Shown: in pieces, positions 26,715-36,281 of the stretch | Position numbering within the stretch: the stretch's first letter is position 1 | Layout: each line of letters begins with the position of its first letter | Source: Roseibium porphyridii | GTDB lineage: Bacteria > Pseudomonadota > Alphaproteobacteria > Rhizobiales > Stappiaceae | Assembly (NCBI RefSeq): GCF_026191725.2 | Contig: NZ_CP120863.1 | Span: forward strand, 662,001-726,000 | Reading direction: 5' to 3' | DNA: 64,000 bases | The notes under the pieces: generated by a model | Databases searched by the model: none | What the model saw: only the letters and a program-made list of their open reading frames with translations | Told to the model about the DNA's origin: nothing | Made by a program: the position numbers and the translations under genes

Positions 26715-28244
26715 ATGGGACTGGTCCCCAAACTGAGCGCCGCATTGGGCGCTGTTTCTGTTTTTCTGGTCGCTGCATATCCGACCTATGGCGCCGATGC
26801 TCTCTCCTATCGAGACGATCTTTCCGAAGCCGACCGGCTAAAGGCGGCGCGGGTGCTTGAGCTGACAACGGACTTTGAAACAGCTGAGGCATTTGAGAAG
26901 ATGCAGGGAGGCGCCGGCACCTCAAAACGACGGCCAAGCAGAGATGCCTTTTCCCATTCCAATTCAAATCTCACTTTCGACGAGCAGCACTTGTTCAAGG
27001 TCGGGAACGGGCTTTTCAAGAAGCTCTGGGCCTCTTCACCGGCTTCAACTCAGGCATCTGATGGTCTGGGGCCTCTCTACAATGCAAGGTCGTGCCAGGG
27101 CTGCCATCTGAAGGATGGGCGTGGCCGTCCGCCTCGCACGGGAGACGAGGCGGTTTCGCTCTTTTTGAGATTGTCGATACCTCCGCAAAACGATGATCAG
27201 CGGCAGGCTTTAGCCCAGAAGGTGCTTCTGTCTATTCCTGAGCCCACATACGGGGGTCAGTTTCAGGCGTTTGCGGTTCCCGGATTGTCCGGCGAAGGGA
27301 AGTTCGACATTGAATTTGAGGACATAGAGATATTGCTGAACGGCGGTGAAACCGTTGTTCTGCAAAAGCCAATTTATAATATCCGTGACCTTGGTTATGG
27401 CGACATGCATCCAGAAACATTGATTTCGCCCAGAGTTGCTCCGCCAATGATCGGGCTTGGGTTGTTGCAGGCGATCCACCCCGGAGATATCGAAGCGCTT
27501 GCCGACCCGAGTGATGAGGATGGAGACGGGATATCGGGAAGGCCCAGTCAGGTGCGGGACCCGCAAACCAATGAGCTGACACTCGGACGGTTTGGTTGGA
27601 AGGCCTCGAATCCAACCATCCGGGCACAGACAGCTGGCGCGTTCGCAGGCGACATCGGCATTAGCACACCGGACAAACCCAACAACTTCGGTGACTGCAC
27701 CCAGGCCCAAACGGAGTGCCTGTCCATGCCGCATGGCGAGCAGGCTCAACTTGGACCATCGGAAGCGCCAGACCCGGTTATGGAACTTGTGACCTTCTAT
27801 TCAGAAAACCTTGCAGTTCCGGCGCGGCGGGATGTCGAAGATCCGGAAGTCCTCAAGGGCAAGGAAGTTTTTTACGCCTCCGGTTGCACCGCTTGCCATC
27901 AGCCGAAATTCGTTACCGGCCGATTTGCGGAAAATCCGGCTCACCGGTTCCAACTGATCTGGCCATACACCGACATGTTGCTTCATGACATGGGTCCAGA
28001 CCTCGCCGATCACCGGCCCGTTGGCGACGCGACCGGTCAGGAGTGGCGCACACCGCCGCTATGGGGTATCGGTTTGACTGAAACAGTTAACAATCACACC
28101 CGGTTCCTGCATGATGGTCGTGCTCGAAACCTGCTTGAAGCAGTGCTATGGCATGGTGGTGAGGCTGAGCAGGCGCGAAACAACGTAGTCAATCTGTCTC
28201 CGGATGACCGCCGATATCTGATCAGGTTTTTGGAGTCTCTGTAA
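26715..28244 (+). CDS. Di-heme oxidoreductase (DHOR/DUF1111 family)
   Basis: 509-residue exported protein with a signal peptide (S-V-F-L-V-A-A-Y-P-T-Y-G-A). Two c-type heme sites are present, C-Q-G-C-H near 127-131 and C-T-A-C-H near 391-395. D-E-D-G-D-G-I-S-G-R near 267-276 is the calcium-loop-like signature of the family. It is probably an electron-transfer or iron-redox protein of the periplasm. It always travels with imelysins in such clusters, so it may oxidise or reduce iron for them; this is inference. ATG 26715 has AGGA eight bases upstream; ATG 26706 is an alternative. Confidence 0.87.
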   Translation: MGLVPKLSAALGAVSVFLVAAYPTYGADALSYRDDLSEADRLKAARVLELTTDFETAEAFEKMQGGAGTSKRRPSRDAFSHSNSNLTFDEQHLFKVGNGLFKKLWASSPASTQASDGLGPLYNARSCQGCHLKDGRGRPPRTGDEAVSLFLRLSIPPQNDDQRQALAQKVLLSIPEPTYGGQFQAFAVPGLSGEGKFDIEFEDIEILLNGGETVVLQKPIYNIRDLGYGDMHPETLISPRVAPPMIGLGLLQAIHPGDIEALADPSDEDGDGISGRPSQVRDPQTNELTLGRFGWKASNPTIRAQTAGAFAGDIGISTPDKPNNFGDCTQAQTECLSMPHGEQAQLGPSEAPDPVMELVTFYSENLAVPARRDVEDPEVLKGKEVFYASGCTACHQPKFVTGRFAENPAHRFQLIWPYTDMLLHDMGPDLADHRPVGDATGQEWRTPPLWGIGLTETVNNHTRFLHDGRARNLLEAVLWHGGEAEQARNNVVNLSPDDRRYLIRFLESL

Positions 28245-29317
28245 TGCGCCTGATACTTGTGATGGCCATAGTCCTGTCTGTTTCGGATTCGGCACAGGCG
28301 CAGGATTACAAGTCCAACCTTGAAAGCATGATCATCGGCTATATCAAGCCGGCTTTTCAGGAATTTGCCTCCTCGACGCAGAGCCTTCCGACGGCAGTCG
28401 AAACGGTCTGTCTCGATGCGAATGAGACGGCCGGCCTTGAGTTTCAACAAGTGTTTTCCGAAACCGTTCATGACTTTGGACGTATTCACTTCTTGCGCTT
28501 CGGGCCACTTCTTGATCAGGACAGGTTAAGCCGTCTGGCCTTTCTGCCTGATCCTCGCGGCATAGGTTCACGGCAACTTCGCAAACTATATGCGAACAAG
28601 GACAAGGACGCGCTCAATGCCGCCGGTCTTGCGAAAAAGAGTGTTGCAGTTCAGGGGCTGACAGCTCTGGAGCTGATCGCTTTTGACAAGACCGGCGAAG
28701 TGCGGCTGGGGAAATCGGACGAAAACTCGGAGTTTACGTGCGACTATGCTCTCGCAATCGCCCAGAATATACACACCATCGCAATTGCCCTTGAGGCGGA
28801 TTGGGCAAACCCGGACGGGTTCAAAGACATCTTGCTAACACCTGGTGGCAACGATGCGCGGTTTCAGACTTCGAAAGAGGCCATCGAATCCGTTTTCAAC
28901 GCATTGGTCACTGGGCTGATTGTTGTGCGCGATCAGGATCTTTTGCCAGCACTAGGAACTTCTGAAGAGAAGGCCAAACCCCGACGTTTTCCGTTTTCGC
29001 GCTCGGGCAATGGCGTCATATTCTTGTCCAGCGAATTGCAGGGAATTGAGCAGTCGCTGTCAAGCTTGAACCTGCAAAGCCTGACGCCGCAGGACTTCAT
29101 GTGGATTTTCGATACGCTGAACTTTGAGTTCGGCAACGCTCAGAAGATTTTAGCGCAGCTAAGTCCCCCACTGCGCAATTCATTCGGGCAGGGAGACAGC
29201 TACAAACTGGTGAGCGTCCTTGCGATTACCGTCAAATCGATCAGAGATACTGTCGCTCTCGAACTTGCCGGAGCGCTGGATCTCGCCGGAGGGTTCAATG
29301 CGCTTGACGGCGACTAA
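28244..29317 (+). CDS. Second imelysin-like protein, GxHxxE histidine missing
   Basis: 357 residues with a signal peptide (V-M-A-I-V-L-S-V-S-D-S-A-Q-A). The helical imelysin fold is recognisable (V-H-D-F-G-R-I-H-F-L-R-F-G-P-L, then V-A-V-Q-G-L-T-A-L-E-L), but the motif is G138-L-T-A-L-E143, with Thr where the metal-binding His should be. It may be a partner or scaffold of the first imelysin rather than an iron binder. The start overlaps the DHOR stop (TAATG), so translation is probably coupled. Confidence 0.82.
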   Translation: MRLILVMAIVLSVSDSAQAQDYKSNLESMIIGYIKPAFQEFASSTQSLPTAVETVCLDANETAGLEFQQVFSETVHDFGRIHFLRFGPLLDQDRLSRLAFLPDPRGIGSRQLRKLYANKDKDALNAAGLAKKSVAVQGLTALELIAFDKTGEVRLGKSDENSEFTCDYALAIAQNIHTIAIALEADWANPDGFKDILLTPGGNDARFQTSKEAIESVFNALVTGLIVVRDQDLLPALGTSEEKAKPRRFPFSRSGNGVIFLSSELQGIEQSLSSLNLQSLTPQDFMWIFDTLNFEFGNAQKILAQLSPPLRNSFGQGDSYKLVSVLAITVKSIRDTVALELAGALDLAGGFNALDGD

Positions 29318-30455
29318 GCCGACGGCATTTTCCCGACGTCAGTTTTTGGCCGGGCTGGGAAGCCTCGCGGCAACGCCGGTTTTTGCAAAATCAACGCTGG
29401 CTGGGAGCCTTATCGGCCGGGAGGCCGAAGAGGACGTACCTCTCTTTGCCAGTGCCTTCAGAAAAGCGAACGGAACCTTTGGAATTGGCATTCTGGACGA
29501 CCTTGGTCAGGTCTTGGCTGAAGTCTCCCTGCCGGGCAGAGGGCACGGGATAGCTATATCTCCCGACAAGACCCGCTGGGTTGCATTTGCAAGGCGTCCG
29601 GGTGCATTTGCCGTCGTCATTCATCCTTTCGATCGTGTTGAACCTCATGTCCTGGCCGCCTCCAAGGGTCGGCATTTTTATGGGCACGGGTGTTTTTCGG
29701 CCGATGGACGGCTGCTTTATTCGGTTGAGAACGACTTCGATGGGGCTAGGGGTGTTGTCGGTGTTTATGACATGAGTGCTGCCGAGCCAAAGCGTATCGG
29801 AGAGTTCGATACTTTCGGAGTTGGCCCACACGACATTCTGATGAGCGCCGATGGACGCGCGCTTATCGTCGCAAATGGTGGCATTGAAACCCATCCGGAC
29901 AAGGCACGCGAAAAGCTGAATCTCGACAGCATGGCGCCGTCGATCGCCTTTCTTGATGTAGAGACCGGCGAACTTTTGTCCATGCAAGCGCTGCCACGCT
30001 CCCTGCACCAGGTTTCATTGCGCCATATGGCAATGGACGCTGCCGGAAGAGTATGGGTTGGCGGTCAGTTCGAAGGGCCGGAAAACGAAACGCCGCCGCT
30101 GGTCGTCGTTGTTGAACGGGACCAACCGCCTCGTCCAACGGCGATCCCGACTCCCATTGCAATTGGACTTGAAAACTACATCGGTTCGGTGACTGCCAAC
30201 AACGATGGCAGTGTGATTGCAACGTCTGCCCCGCGTGGCGGTCAAACGCTTTTCTGGGACACGTCAACTTCAGCCTTTCTGGGGGCAAAACCCATTCCCG
30301 ACGGGTGCGGTGTCGCACCGATCGATCAGGCAGGTTTCCTGATTTCAGACGGAAATGGCGCGCTTTCTTATGTTGGAGAGCTTGACGCTCCAGCCGAAGT
30401 CATAGCCCGGCCGCCCGGGTATGCCTGGGACAATCACATGTCTTCCATTTCTTGA
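29298..30455 (+). CDS. DUF1513 beta-propeller-like protein, Tat-exported
   Basis: 385 residues. The N-terminus carries the twin-arginine motif S-R-R-Q-F-L followed by a hydrophobic stretch (L-A-G-L-G-S-L-A-A-T-P-V-F-A), so it is exported folded. Repeats of the form G-V-G-P-H-D-I-L-M-S-A-D-G-R-A-L suggest a seven-bladed propeller. DUF1513 has no assigned activity but is regularly found with imelysins and DHOR. ATG 29298 has GGAGGG upstream, and the gene begins 20 bp inside the second imelysin. It closes the iron operon. Confidence 0.87.
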   Translation: MRLTATKPTAFSRRQFLAGLGSLAATPVFAKSTLAGSLIGREAEEDVPLFASAFRKANGTFGIGILDDLGQVLAEVSLPGRGHGIAISPDKTRWVAFARRPGAFAVVIHPFDRVEPHVLAASKGRHFYGHGCFSADGRLLYSVENDFDGARGVVGVYDMSAAEPKRIGEFDTFGVGPHDILMSADGRALIVANGGIETHPDKAREKLNLDSMAPSIAFLDVETGELLSMQALPRSLHQVSLRHMAMDAAGRVWVGGQFEGPENETPPLVVVVERDQPPRPTAIPTPIAIGLENYIGSVTANNDGSVIATSAPRGGQTLFWDTSTSAFLGAKPIPDGCGVAPIDQAGFLISDGNGALSYVGELDAPAEVIARPPGYAWDNHMSSIS

Positions 30456-30584
30456 ATTCGCACTGAAATCCTGCAAATCGGCTTTGAAACGGCGACAATT
30501 CCTGCTTTTGTCAAATTCATCAGGCATGTTTGTTGCCGTATTGGTCTACATTGAGGCCGATTCGAGGAGATGAAAGGCACTTTA

Positions 30585-33479
30585 ATGCGACGGCTTTTGA
30601 TCGGACTGGGCAGCCTGGTGTTCATGCTGGTGACCATCATACTGGTTGTTCCGCTGTTCCTGCCCAAGGATGAGATCAAGCGCCAGGTTGTTGAGCAGGT
30701 GGACCAACGCCTTGGTTGGCGGGTCAGACTTGATGGTCCTGTTTCCCTGTCGCTGTTTCCTGGTTTCTCGCTTGTTGCTGAGCAAATCGGCCTGTCCGGA
30801 GAAGCCGGAGCAGACGGCATTGAATTTGCCAAAGCCGAACGTATGGAATTTGGCCTGGCCTGGGGTGGGCTGCTGTCCGGCAACATTCAGGTTACAGGCA
30901 TTTCGCTTGATCAACCGGATATCTATCTCGAAATCGGACCAAACGGCACGACCAGTTGGGAGCCGCGTCGCGCGCTGGCAGTTGACACAGCTTCGGACAG
31001 TCCGGAGGCCGCACCAAGAGTGGTTGAAGCCCCCGCGCAAACGGACGCACCCGCTGAGGATACCAGTGGCGGTTCAGCACCTTCGGAGGGATATCTGAAA
31101 AGCATTGGTGTCGACAGCCTTGAGATTACCGGCGGGACGGTCACATACAAAGACCTGTCGACGCCTGAACCTATCAGGGTGACCGACCTCAATCTTTCTC
31201 TCAACGCTCCGGACCTGTCCGGCGTCGTTGACTTGAGCTCCAGTTTTGTCTTCAACGAGATCCCACTTGGTGTCGAGGGCTCTCTGACAAATCCGCTTGG
31301 AATGGTTTCGGGTGAACAGGTTCCGGTCAACCTCACGATATCCTCCGCCGACAACAAGATTACGGTCGGAGGCGAGGCCGGTATCGAGCCTGCCCGCGCC
31401 GAGTTGGCAATTGAAGGGTCTGGTCCTTCGCTCAAAGCTCTTGTCGCGCTTGCGGGTCAGGATCTGGCGACCGATCCTGGTGCCTTCAATATGGACGCCA
31501 GGATTTCAGGGACAGAAGCTGCAGTTTCGTTGGCTGACCTCCACATAACACTGGGTCAATTGTCGCTTGGAGGAGCCGCAGATGCAGACCTTTCCGGTCT
31601 TGTGCCGGAACTTTCCGGCCGGCTGGTACTCAAGGACGGTTCGATTGCGGACCTGCTGCTGCTGTCAGGGCAGGATCTTCCGGCAAGCGGAAAACTGAGT
31701 GCTGATCTTGCGTTTGAGACGGTCGGTCTTACGGGCGAAGAGCTGGTGGCGGGGCTCGACATAAACGGATCGGTTTCAATCTCGGAAGGGGAGATCGGCG
31801 GTCTCGGCCTTGCGTCCGCCGTCGGTGGTGATCCGGAAGCAGATCGACTGACCAACCTTGCCATGGATGTCGAGATGCAAGGTCTGGAAAAGCCGATATC
31901 CCTGAGCGGTGCCATGACCTGGCGCGGTGAAGCCTTTACGCTGACCGGCAATGCCGACACGGCCAAACTTCTGGCCGGGGCTGAAGCGCCTGTCTCGGTG
32001 ACAGTAAAGGGCAATCGCGTGGGTGCAGGCTTTGACGGATGGGCGGCGCGTTCGGGCGCAGTTGACGGTGCTGTTCGCCTTGAAACGGCAGATTTGCGTG
32101 GCCTGATGGCCTGGATGGGGCAGCCGATCGGCGCGGGCGGAGGCCTGAAAACCTTCAAGGCATCCGGTATTTTCGGTGTTCAGGGCGAAACGATCACATT
32201 CGAGGAAACCCGCTTCACTCTGGACAGCACCTCCGGTGAGGCAAACGGACGTATTGAACTCGCCGGGAAGCCGAAGGTCACTGCCCGCCTTGCGCTGGGA
32301 GCGCTGGTTCTTGATCCATATCTTGGTGGCAGCGCGAAATCAGGTGGGAATTCTTCTTCTTCCGGGTCTTCAGGCGGCAACGGTGGCGGCAATAGCGGCG
32401 GTAACACCAGCAAAGGAAGCGGGTGGAGCAACGAACCGATCGATTTTTCCGGTTTGAGGGCTGTCGATGCGGACTTCAAGGTTACAACGCAGGAAATTCG
32501 TTGGGACAAGATAAAGATCGATCAGTCTGCTCTGTCAGCAACCATACAAAATGGTCTCCTAACGGCAAACCTTGAAAATCTGTCGCTTTACAACGGCAAA
32601 GGGACCGGCACAGTCAAGCTCAACGGGTCTTCTGATACGCCGGACGTCGCGGCGAAATTCGCGCTGACCAGTCTTGATTCCTATCCATTGTTGCGCGATG
32701 CAGCTGATTTCAGCTGGATTGAAGGCAAAGCGACCATCAACATGGATGTCACCTCCAAAGGGGCGAGTGAGCAGGCGCTTGTTCAAGGCCTGAACGGAAC
32801 CGCAAGGTATCAATTCATGGATGGTGCGATCCGGGGGATCAACATTCCCAAAATGGTGCGTGGTCTTTCGATTGAAACCTTGCTGGGCTGGCAAGACAAC
32901 GCGTCGGAAAAGACCGATTTCAGCTCACTCGGTGCAACCTTCCAGATCAACAATGGCGTTGCCAAGACCGAAGATCTGGCGATGGTGGGTCCGCTTTTGC
33001 GTATGACGGGCAAAGGCACGACCGATATGCCGAAACAAAGCCTTGCCTGGCGTGTTGAGCCGAAGATCGTACCGACGCTGGAAGGACAAGCTCCTCAACC
33101 CCGCCGCAAGGGCGAGGATAAGAAAATGGCAGGCCTTGGCGTGCCCATCGTGATCGAAGGGCCCTGGAATGATCCCCGGATCTATCCGGATATCAAAGGC
33201 ATTCTGGAAAACCCAGAAGCAGCCTACAAACAGCTTCAGAAGACGGGTGGCGAATTGATCTCCATCCTGCAAGGCAACAAGGAACCCTCTCAAGAACTGG
33301 TCGATACCGCCAACAAGGTCATTGAACGGGCGACTGGTGGCAACACGCAAATCAACGTTCAAAAGGTCATTGATGGTGAGGTTGACGACGAAGAGGTTCT
33401 AAAGGCGGTGGAAGAAGGATTCGGGCTGCCAGCAGGCCTTCTGGGCAATGTTTTCGGCAAGCAGAAGAAAAACAACTAG
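30585..33479 (+). CDS. AsmA-family envelope protein
   Basis: 964 residues. One N-terminal membrane anchor (L-L-I-G-L-G-S-L-V-F-M-L-V) is followed by a large periplasmic part of the AsmA/TamB-like type, now thought to help lipid or outer-membrane protein transport between membranes. The AsmA start is typical (D-E-I-K-R-Q-V-V-E-Q-V-D-Q-R-L-G-W-R-V-R-L-D-G), and the C-terminal AsmA_2 part includes L-L-R-M-T-G-K-G. A Gly/Ser/Asn linker of about 35 residues sits near residues 580-615. I favour ATG 30585, with AAAGG seven bases upstream; ATG 30570 is an alternative. It meets the next gene tail to tail with 16 bp between. Confidence 0.9.
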   Translation: MRRLLIGLGSLVFMLVTIILVVPLFLPKDEIKRQVVEQVDQRLGWRVRLDGPVSLSLFPGFSLVAEQIGLSGEAGADGIEFAKAERMEFGLAWGGLLSGNIQVTGISLDQPDIYLEIGPNGTTSWEPRRALAVDTASDSPEAAPRVVEAPAQTDAPAEDTSGGSAPSEGYLKSIGVDSLEITGGTVTYKDLSTPEPIRVTDLNLSLNAPDLSGVVDLSSSFVFNEIPLGVEGSLTNPLGMVSGEQVPVNLTISSADNKITVGGEAGIEPARAELAIEGSGPSLKALVALAGQDLATDPGAFNMDARISGTEAAVSLADLHITLGQLSLGGAADADLSGLVPELSGRLVLKDGSIADLLLLSGQDLPASGKLSADLAFETVGLTGEELVAGLDINGSVSISEGEIGGLGLASAVGGDPEADRLTNLAMDVEMQGLEKPISLSGAMTWRGEAFTLTGNADTAKLLAGAEAPVSVTVKGNRVGAGFDGWAARSGAVDGAVRLETADLRGLMAWMGQPIGAGGGLKTFKASGIFGVQGETITFEETRFTLDSTSGEANGRIELAGKPKVTARLALGALVLDPYLGGSAKSGGNSSSSGSSGGNGGGNSGGNTSKGSGWSNEPIDFSGLRAVDADFKVTTQEIRWDKIKIDQSALSATIQNGLLTANLENLSLYNGKGTGTVKLNGSSDTPDVAAKFALTSLDSYPLLRDAADFSWIEGKATINMDVTSKGASEQALVQGLNGTARYQFMDGAIRGINIPKMVRGLSIETLLGWQDNASEKTDFSSLGATFQINNGVAKTEDLAMVGPLLRMTGKGTTDMPKQSLAWRVEPKIVPTLEGQAPQPRRKGEDKKMAGLGVPIVIEGPWNDPRIYPDIKGILENPEAAYKQLQKTGGELISILQGNKEPSQELVDTANKVIERATGGNTQINVQKVIDGEVDDEEVLKAVEEGFGLPAGLLGNVFGKQKKNN

Positions 33480-33495
33480 TTCTCTGCTTGCCGGG

Positions 33496-34371
33496 CTATT
33501 TGTCCCTTCGCGACGTGTCGTAGCGTTCTGACACTTCGTAATATTTGTTGAAACCGATGCGGTCTCGCAGATCTGCGAAACTCATGAGATCCGGCGTGCG
33601 GTCCTGATCAAGTTTCAGGCGCTCCAAAGTGCCGACCATCGCCCTCATGGCACTGGCCATCAAGGTCAGCGGATAGGCGGCGATGGCATATCCAATCTCC
33701 TGCAAATCCTTGTGGGAGAGGTCGGGTGTTACGCCCCCCTCCACGATGTTGGCCATCTTTGGCCCCGGCAGCTCCCGGCAAATGGTTTCCATTTCGGCGA
33801 CGGTTTTTGGTGCCTCGACGAAAAGAATGTCAGCTCCGAGTTCCTTGAACATGCGGGCTCTTTCAATGGCTTCACCGAGTTCATGTTCGTGGCGGGCGTC
33901 TGTGCGGGCCAGAATGAGAATGTCGGCTCCGTCTGCGCGTGCGTCAACGGCGGCCCGAATGCGATCACAAGCTTCCTGCCGCGATACAACTGCCTTTCCA
34001 GGCGTGTGTCCGCAGCGTTTTGGCGCTAGCTGATCCTCAATCATGACGGCTGCCGCGCCTGCCTTGGCAAAGCCGGCGACTGTCCGGCGAACATTCATAG
34101 CGTTTCCATAGCCCTCATCACCGTCGGCGATGATCGGTATGGAAACGGCATCGGCAATGTTTCTGGCCTGGTCAAGCACCTCTGAATAAGACATCAGGCC
34201 GAGATCGGGTTGGCCGATCCGGCTTGCGGAGGCGGCAAAACCGGACATGAAGGTCAGATCGAAATCCGCCTGCTCAATCAGTTTTGCCGATAGCGCGTCA
34301 TAGCAACAGGGCATCACGTGCAGCTTGTCCTGCGCCAGAAGCGTACGGAGGGTGTCGGCCGGAGATGGCAT
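33496..34371 (-). CDS. Isocitrate lyase/PEP mutase superfamily enzyme (probable oxaloacetate decarboxylase or 2-methylisocitrate-lyase-like)
   Basis: 291-residue (beta/alpha)8 enzyme. D83-x-D85 in A-D-G-D-E-G-Y-G-N and E112-D-Q bind the metal. K-R-C-G-H at 118-122 carries the catalytic cysteine typical of lyases of this superfamily. Candidates are oxaloacetate decarboxylase, a carboxyvinyl-phosphonate-type mutase or a methylisocitrate lyase; the sequence does not choose between them. It is the last gene of the minus-strand TRAP operon, 10 bp after dctM, so it probably acts on the imported acid or its product. Start ATG 34371 has GAGGT upstream; the in-frame extension to 34437 overlaps dctM. 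Confidence 0.85.
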   Translation of the reverse strand: MPSPADTLRTLLAQDKLHVMPCCYDALSAKLIEQADFDLTFMSGFAASASRIGQPDLGLMSYSEVLDQARNIADAVSIPIIADGDEGYGNAMNVRRTVAGFAKAGAAAVMIEDQLAPKRCGHTPGKAVVSRQEACDRIRAAVDARADGADILILARTDARHEHELGEAIERARMFKELGADILFVEAPKTVAEMETICRELPGPKMANIVEGGVTPDLSHKDLQEIGYAIAAYPLTLMASAMRAMVGTLERLKLDQDRTPDLMSFADLRDRIGFNKYYEVSERYDTSRRDK

Positions 34372-34381
34372 GGTGCGAACC

Positions 34382-35653
34382 TCAGAAATTGAAGGGTATA
34401 TAAAGGGCCAAAGCGGGCCAGAAATAGAGGACGGCAACGCTGAACAGCATCAGCCCCAGGAACGGAAGCACGCCGCGGGCGACCTCTGACAATTTGGATT
34501 TGGCGACCGACTGGATCACGTAAAGATTGAGACCGACAGGCGGCGTGATCAAAGCGCATTCAACCATCACGACCATGTAGACGCCGAACCAGATCGGATC
34601 GAAACCGAGGATCAGTGCCGCCGGCAAGAGAACAGGCGTCATGATCAGAACCATGGACAGGGCTTCAAACACCAGACCCATGATCAGGAGGACGACCGAG
34701 ACGACTAGAATAAAGGTCAGCGGGGTATCGAAGTTCTGGCTGATGAACATCGAGATGTCCTGAGGTATCCGATAGAGCGTGATTGCCTTGCCGAAAACTT
34801 TTGCACCGGCAACGATCATCAGGATTGCCACGGTCGTAACCATGCTGTCGAAGATTGCCTGACGGAAGGACAACCAGGTCAGACGTCGCATCGCGAGCGT
34901 AATCACAAGTGCACCTGCAAGACCGATCGCGGCTGCTTCGGTCGGGGTTGCAGCGCCGATATAGATCACTCTGATCACATAGACAGCCAACAGAACCGAC
35001 GGCAAAGCGCGCAGTGATGCCCAGAACCGCGTTTCCCAATCCGCAGCCGGAACCGCTTCAAAACCGCCGAACCAGCGCGCATAGATCATGGAGAAGATGA
35101 TGAACAGGGTGAGCAGAAGAAGGCCCGGACCTATCCCTGCAAGAAATAGCGCAATAACGGATTGCTCCGTGACGAAGCCGTATACGATCATCGGAATGGA
35201 CGGCGGGATGAGAATGCCAAGCGTGCCGCCGGCGGCCAGCAATCCATAGACAAAACGTTTTTGATATCCGCGTTCGATCATTTCAGGAATGGCAACTGTG
35301 CCAATCGTTGCCGCGGTTGCCACGGACGAACCAGATATCGCGGCGAAGATGCCGCATGAAATGATGGTCGCGACAGCAAGGCCGCCCGGCCAATGTCCGA
35401 CCCAGGCATGAACCGCTGCAAAGAGATCCTTGCCCACCCCGCCCTTCAAAAGGATGTTGGACATAAGCAGGAAAAGCGGCACGGCCAGAAGAATGAAACC
35501 ATCCAGAGTGGAAAGAATGGCCTGTGGAGCCATAAGCGGTGAAAAGCCGCCAAACAGAAGTAGGGCCAGCCCAAGCCCGCCGAGGGCGAAGGCAACCGGA
35601 ACGCGGATCAGAAGAAGGCTGAAAAGCGCTGCGAGGATCAGAACTGTGGTCAT
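34382..35653 (-). CDS. dctM: TRAP transporter large permease DctM (second system)
   Basis: 423 residues, about 12 membrane segments. Family blocks are seen: F-A-A-I-S-G-S-S-V-A-T-A-A-T-I near 105, G-I-L-I-P-P-S-I-P-M near 150, and L-I-T-P-P-V-G-L-N near 370. It is the channel subunit. The dctQ gene overlaps it by four bases upstream. Confidence 0.93.
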   Translation of the reverse strand: MTTVLILAALFSLLLIRVPVAFALGGLGLALLLFGGFSPLMAPQAILSTLDGFILLAVPLFLLMSNILLKGGVGKDLFAAVHAWVGHWPGGLAVATIISCGIFAAISGSSVATAATIGTVAIPEMIERGYQKRFVYGLLAAGGTLGILIPPSIPMIVYGFVTEQSVIALFLAGIGPGLLLLTLFIIFSMIYARWFGGFEAVPAADWETRFWASLRALPSVLLAVYVIRVIYIGAATPTEAAAIGLAGALVITLAMRRLTWLSFRQAIFDSMVTTVAILMIVAGAKVFGKAITLYRIPQDISMFISQNFDTPLTFILVVSVVLLIMGLVFEALSMVLIMTPVLLPAALILGFDPIWFGVYMVVMVECALITPPVGLNLYVIQSVAKSKLSEVARGVLPFLGLMLFSVAVLYFWPALALYIPFNF

Positions 35654-36144
35654 GAACGCTCACCCGCTTCGAGCATTGTTCCGCGCATCGCTTTCAAGAC
35701 TTCTATCAAGGCTTGAGCAAAGAGAAGGGCAAAACCGATCGGGATTGCCAGTTCGGCAACCCATGTCGGCAGATCGAGCATGGAGCCCGTGGTTCTGCCA
35801 CGTTCAAAGGAATCCCAGAAAATGTCGCCACCGAACCATGTGACAATTAAGCTGAAAAGGCCGACGGCCGACATCGATAAACCGTAGCAAAGCCGTTTCC
35901 CAAGCGGTCCAAGGCGCTCTGTGATTGCATCAACGGCTATGTGGCGGCCGGATTGAAGCAGCCAGGGCATCGCCAGCATCGTTCCCCAGATGAGGCAAAG
36001 CTGCGAAAGCTCGGCAGCCCAGATCGTTGGCGCAATGAAGAGGTATCGAGCGGCTACCTCATAGGTCAGCATTCCTCCGGCACAGAAGAACAGGAGAGCG
36101 GCAATCCACGCCAGGGCGCGCAGGAATGATGAAAAGGCTGTCAT
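35650..36144 (-). CDS. dctQ: TRAP transporter small permease DctQ (second system)
   Basis: 164 residues with four hydrophobic segments. The conserved A-A-R-Y-L-F-I-A-P-T-I-W-A-A-E-L-S and the segment R-T-T-G-S-M-L-D-L-P-T-W are typical of DctQ. It links the receptor to DctM and overlaps dctM by ATGA. Confidence 0.92.
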   Translation of the reverse strand: MTAFSSFLRALAWIAALLFFCAGGMLTYEVAARYLFIAPTIWAAELSQLCLIWGTMLAMPWLLQSGRHIAVDAITERLGPLGKRLCYGLSMSAVGLFSLIVTWFGGDIFWDSFERGRTTGSMLDLPTWVAELAIPIGFALLFAQALIEVLKAMRGTMLEAGERS

Positions 36145-36209
36145 GGAACCCTCAGGATGGGCGGCGGCCAGGAAATTATCCGCAAAAACGGCTCTGACGA
36201 ACTGTAGTC

Positions 36210-36255
36210 AGATAAAAACGAAAGCGCACGATGACCGGCAATATGCCAGTCATCG
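36210..36255 (-). terminator. Attenuator-like hairpin between dctP and dctQM
   Basis: On the minus strand CGATGACTGGCA pairs with TGCCGGTCATCG (12 bp with one G-T pair, TAT loop; 36229-36255). Five bases later comes TTTCGTTTTTATC. It sits 27 bp past the dctP stop and 66 bp before dctQ, and would let more binding protein than permease be made. Confidence 0.7.
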
Positions 36256-36281
36256 CTTGCAACAGTCGCGTTTCGGTAGGA

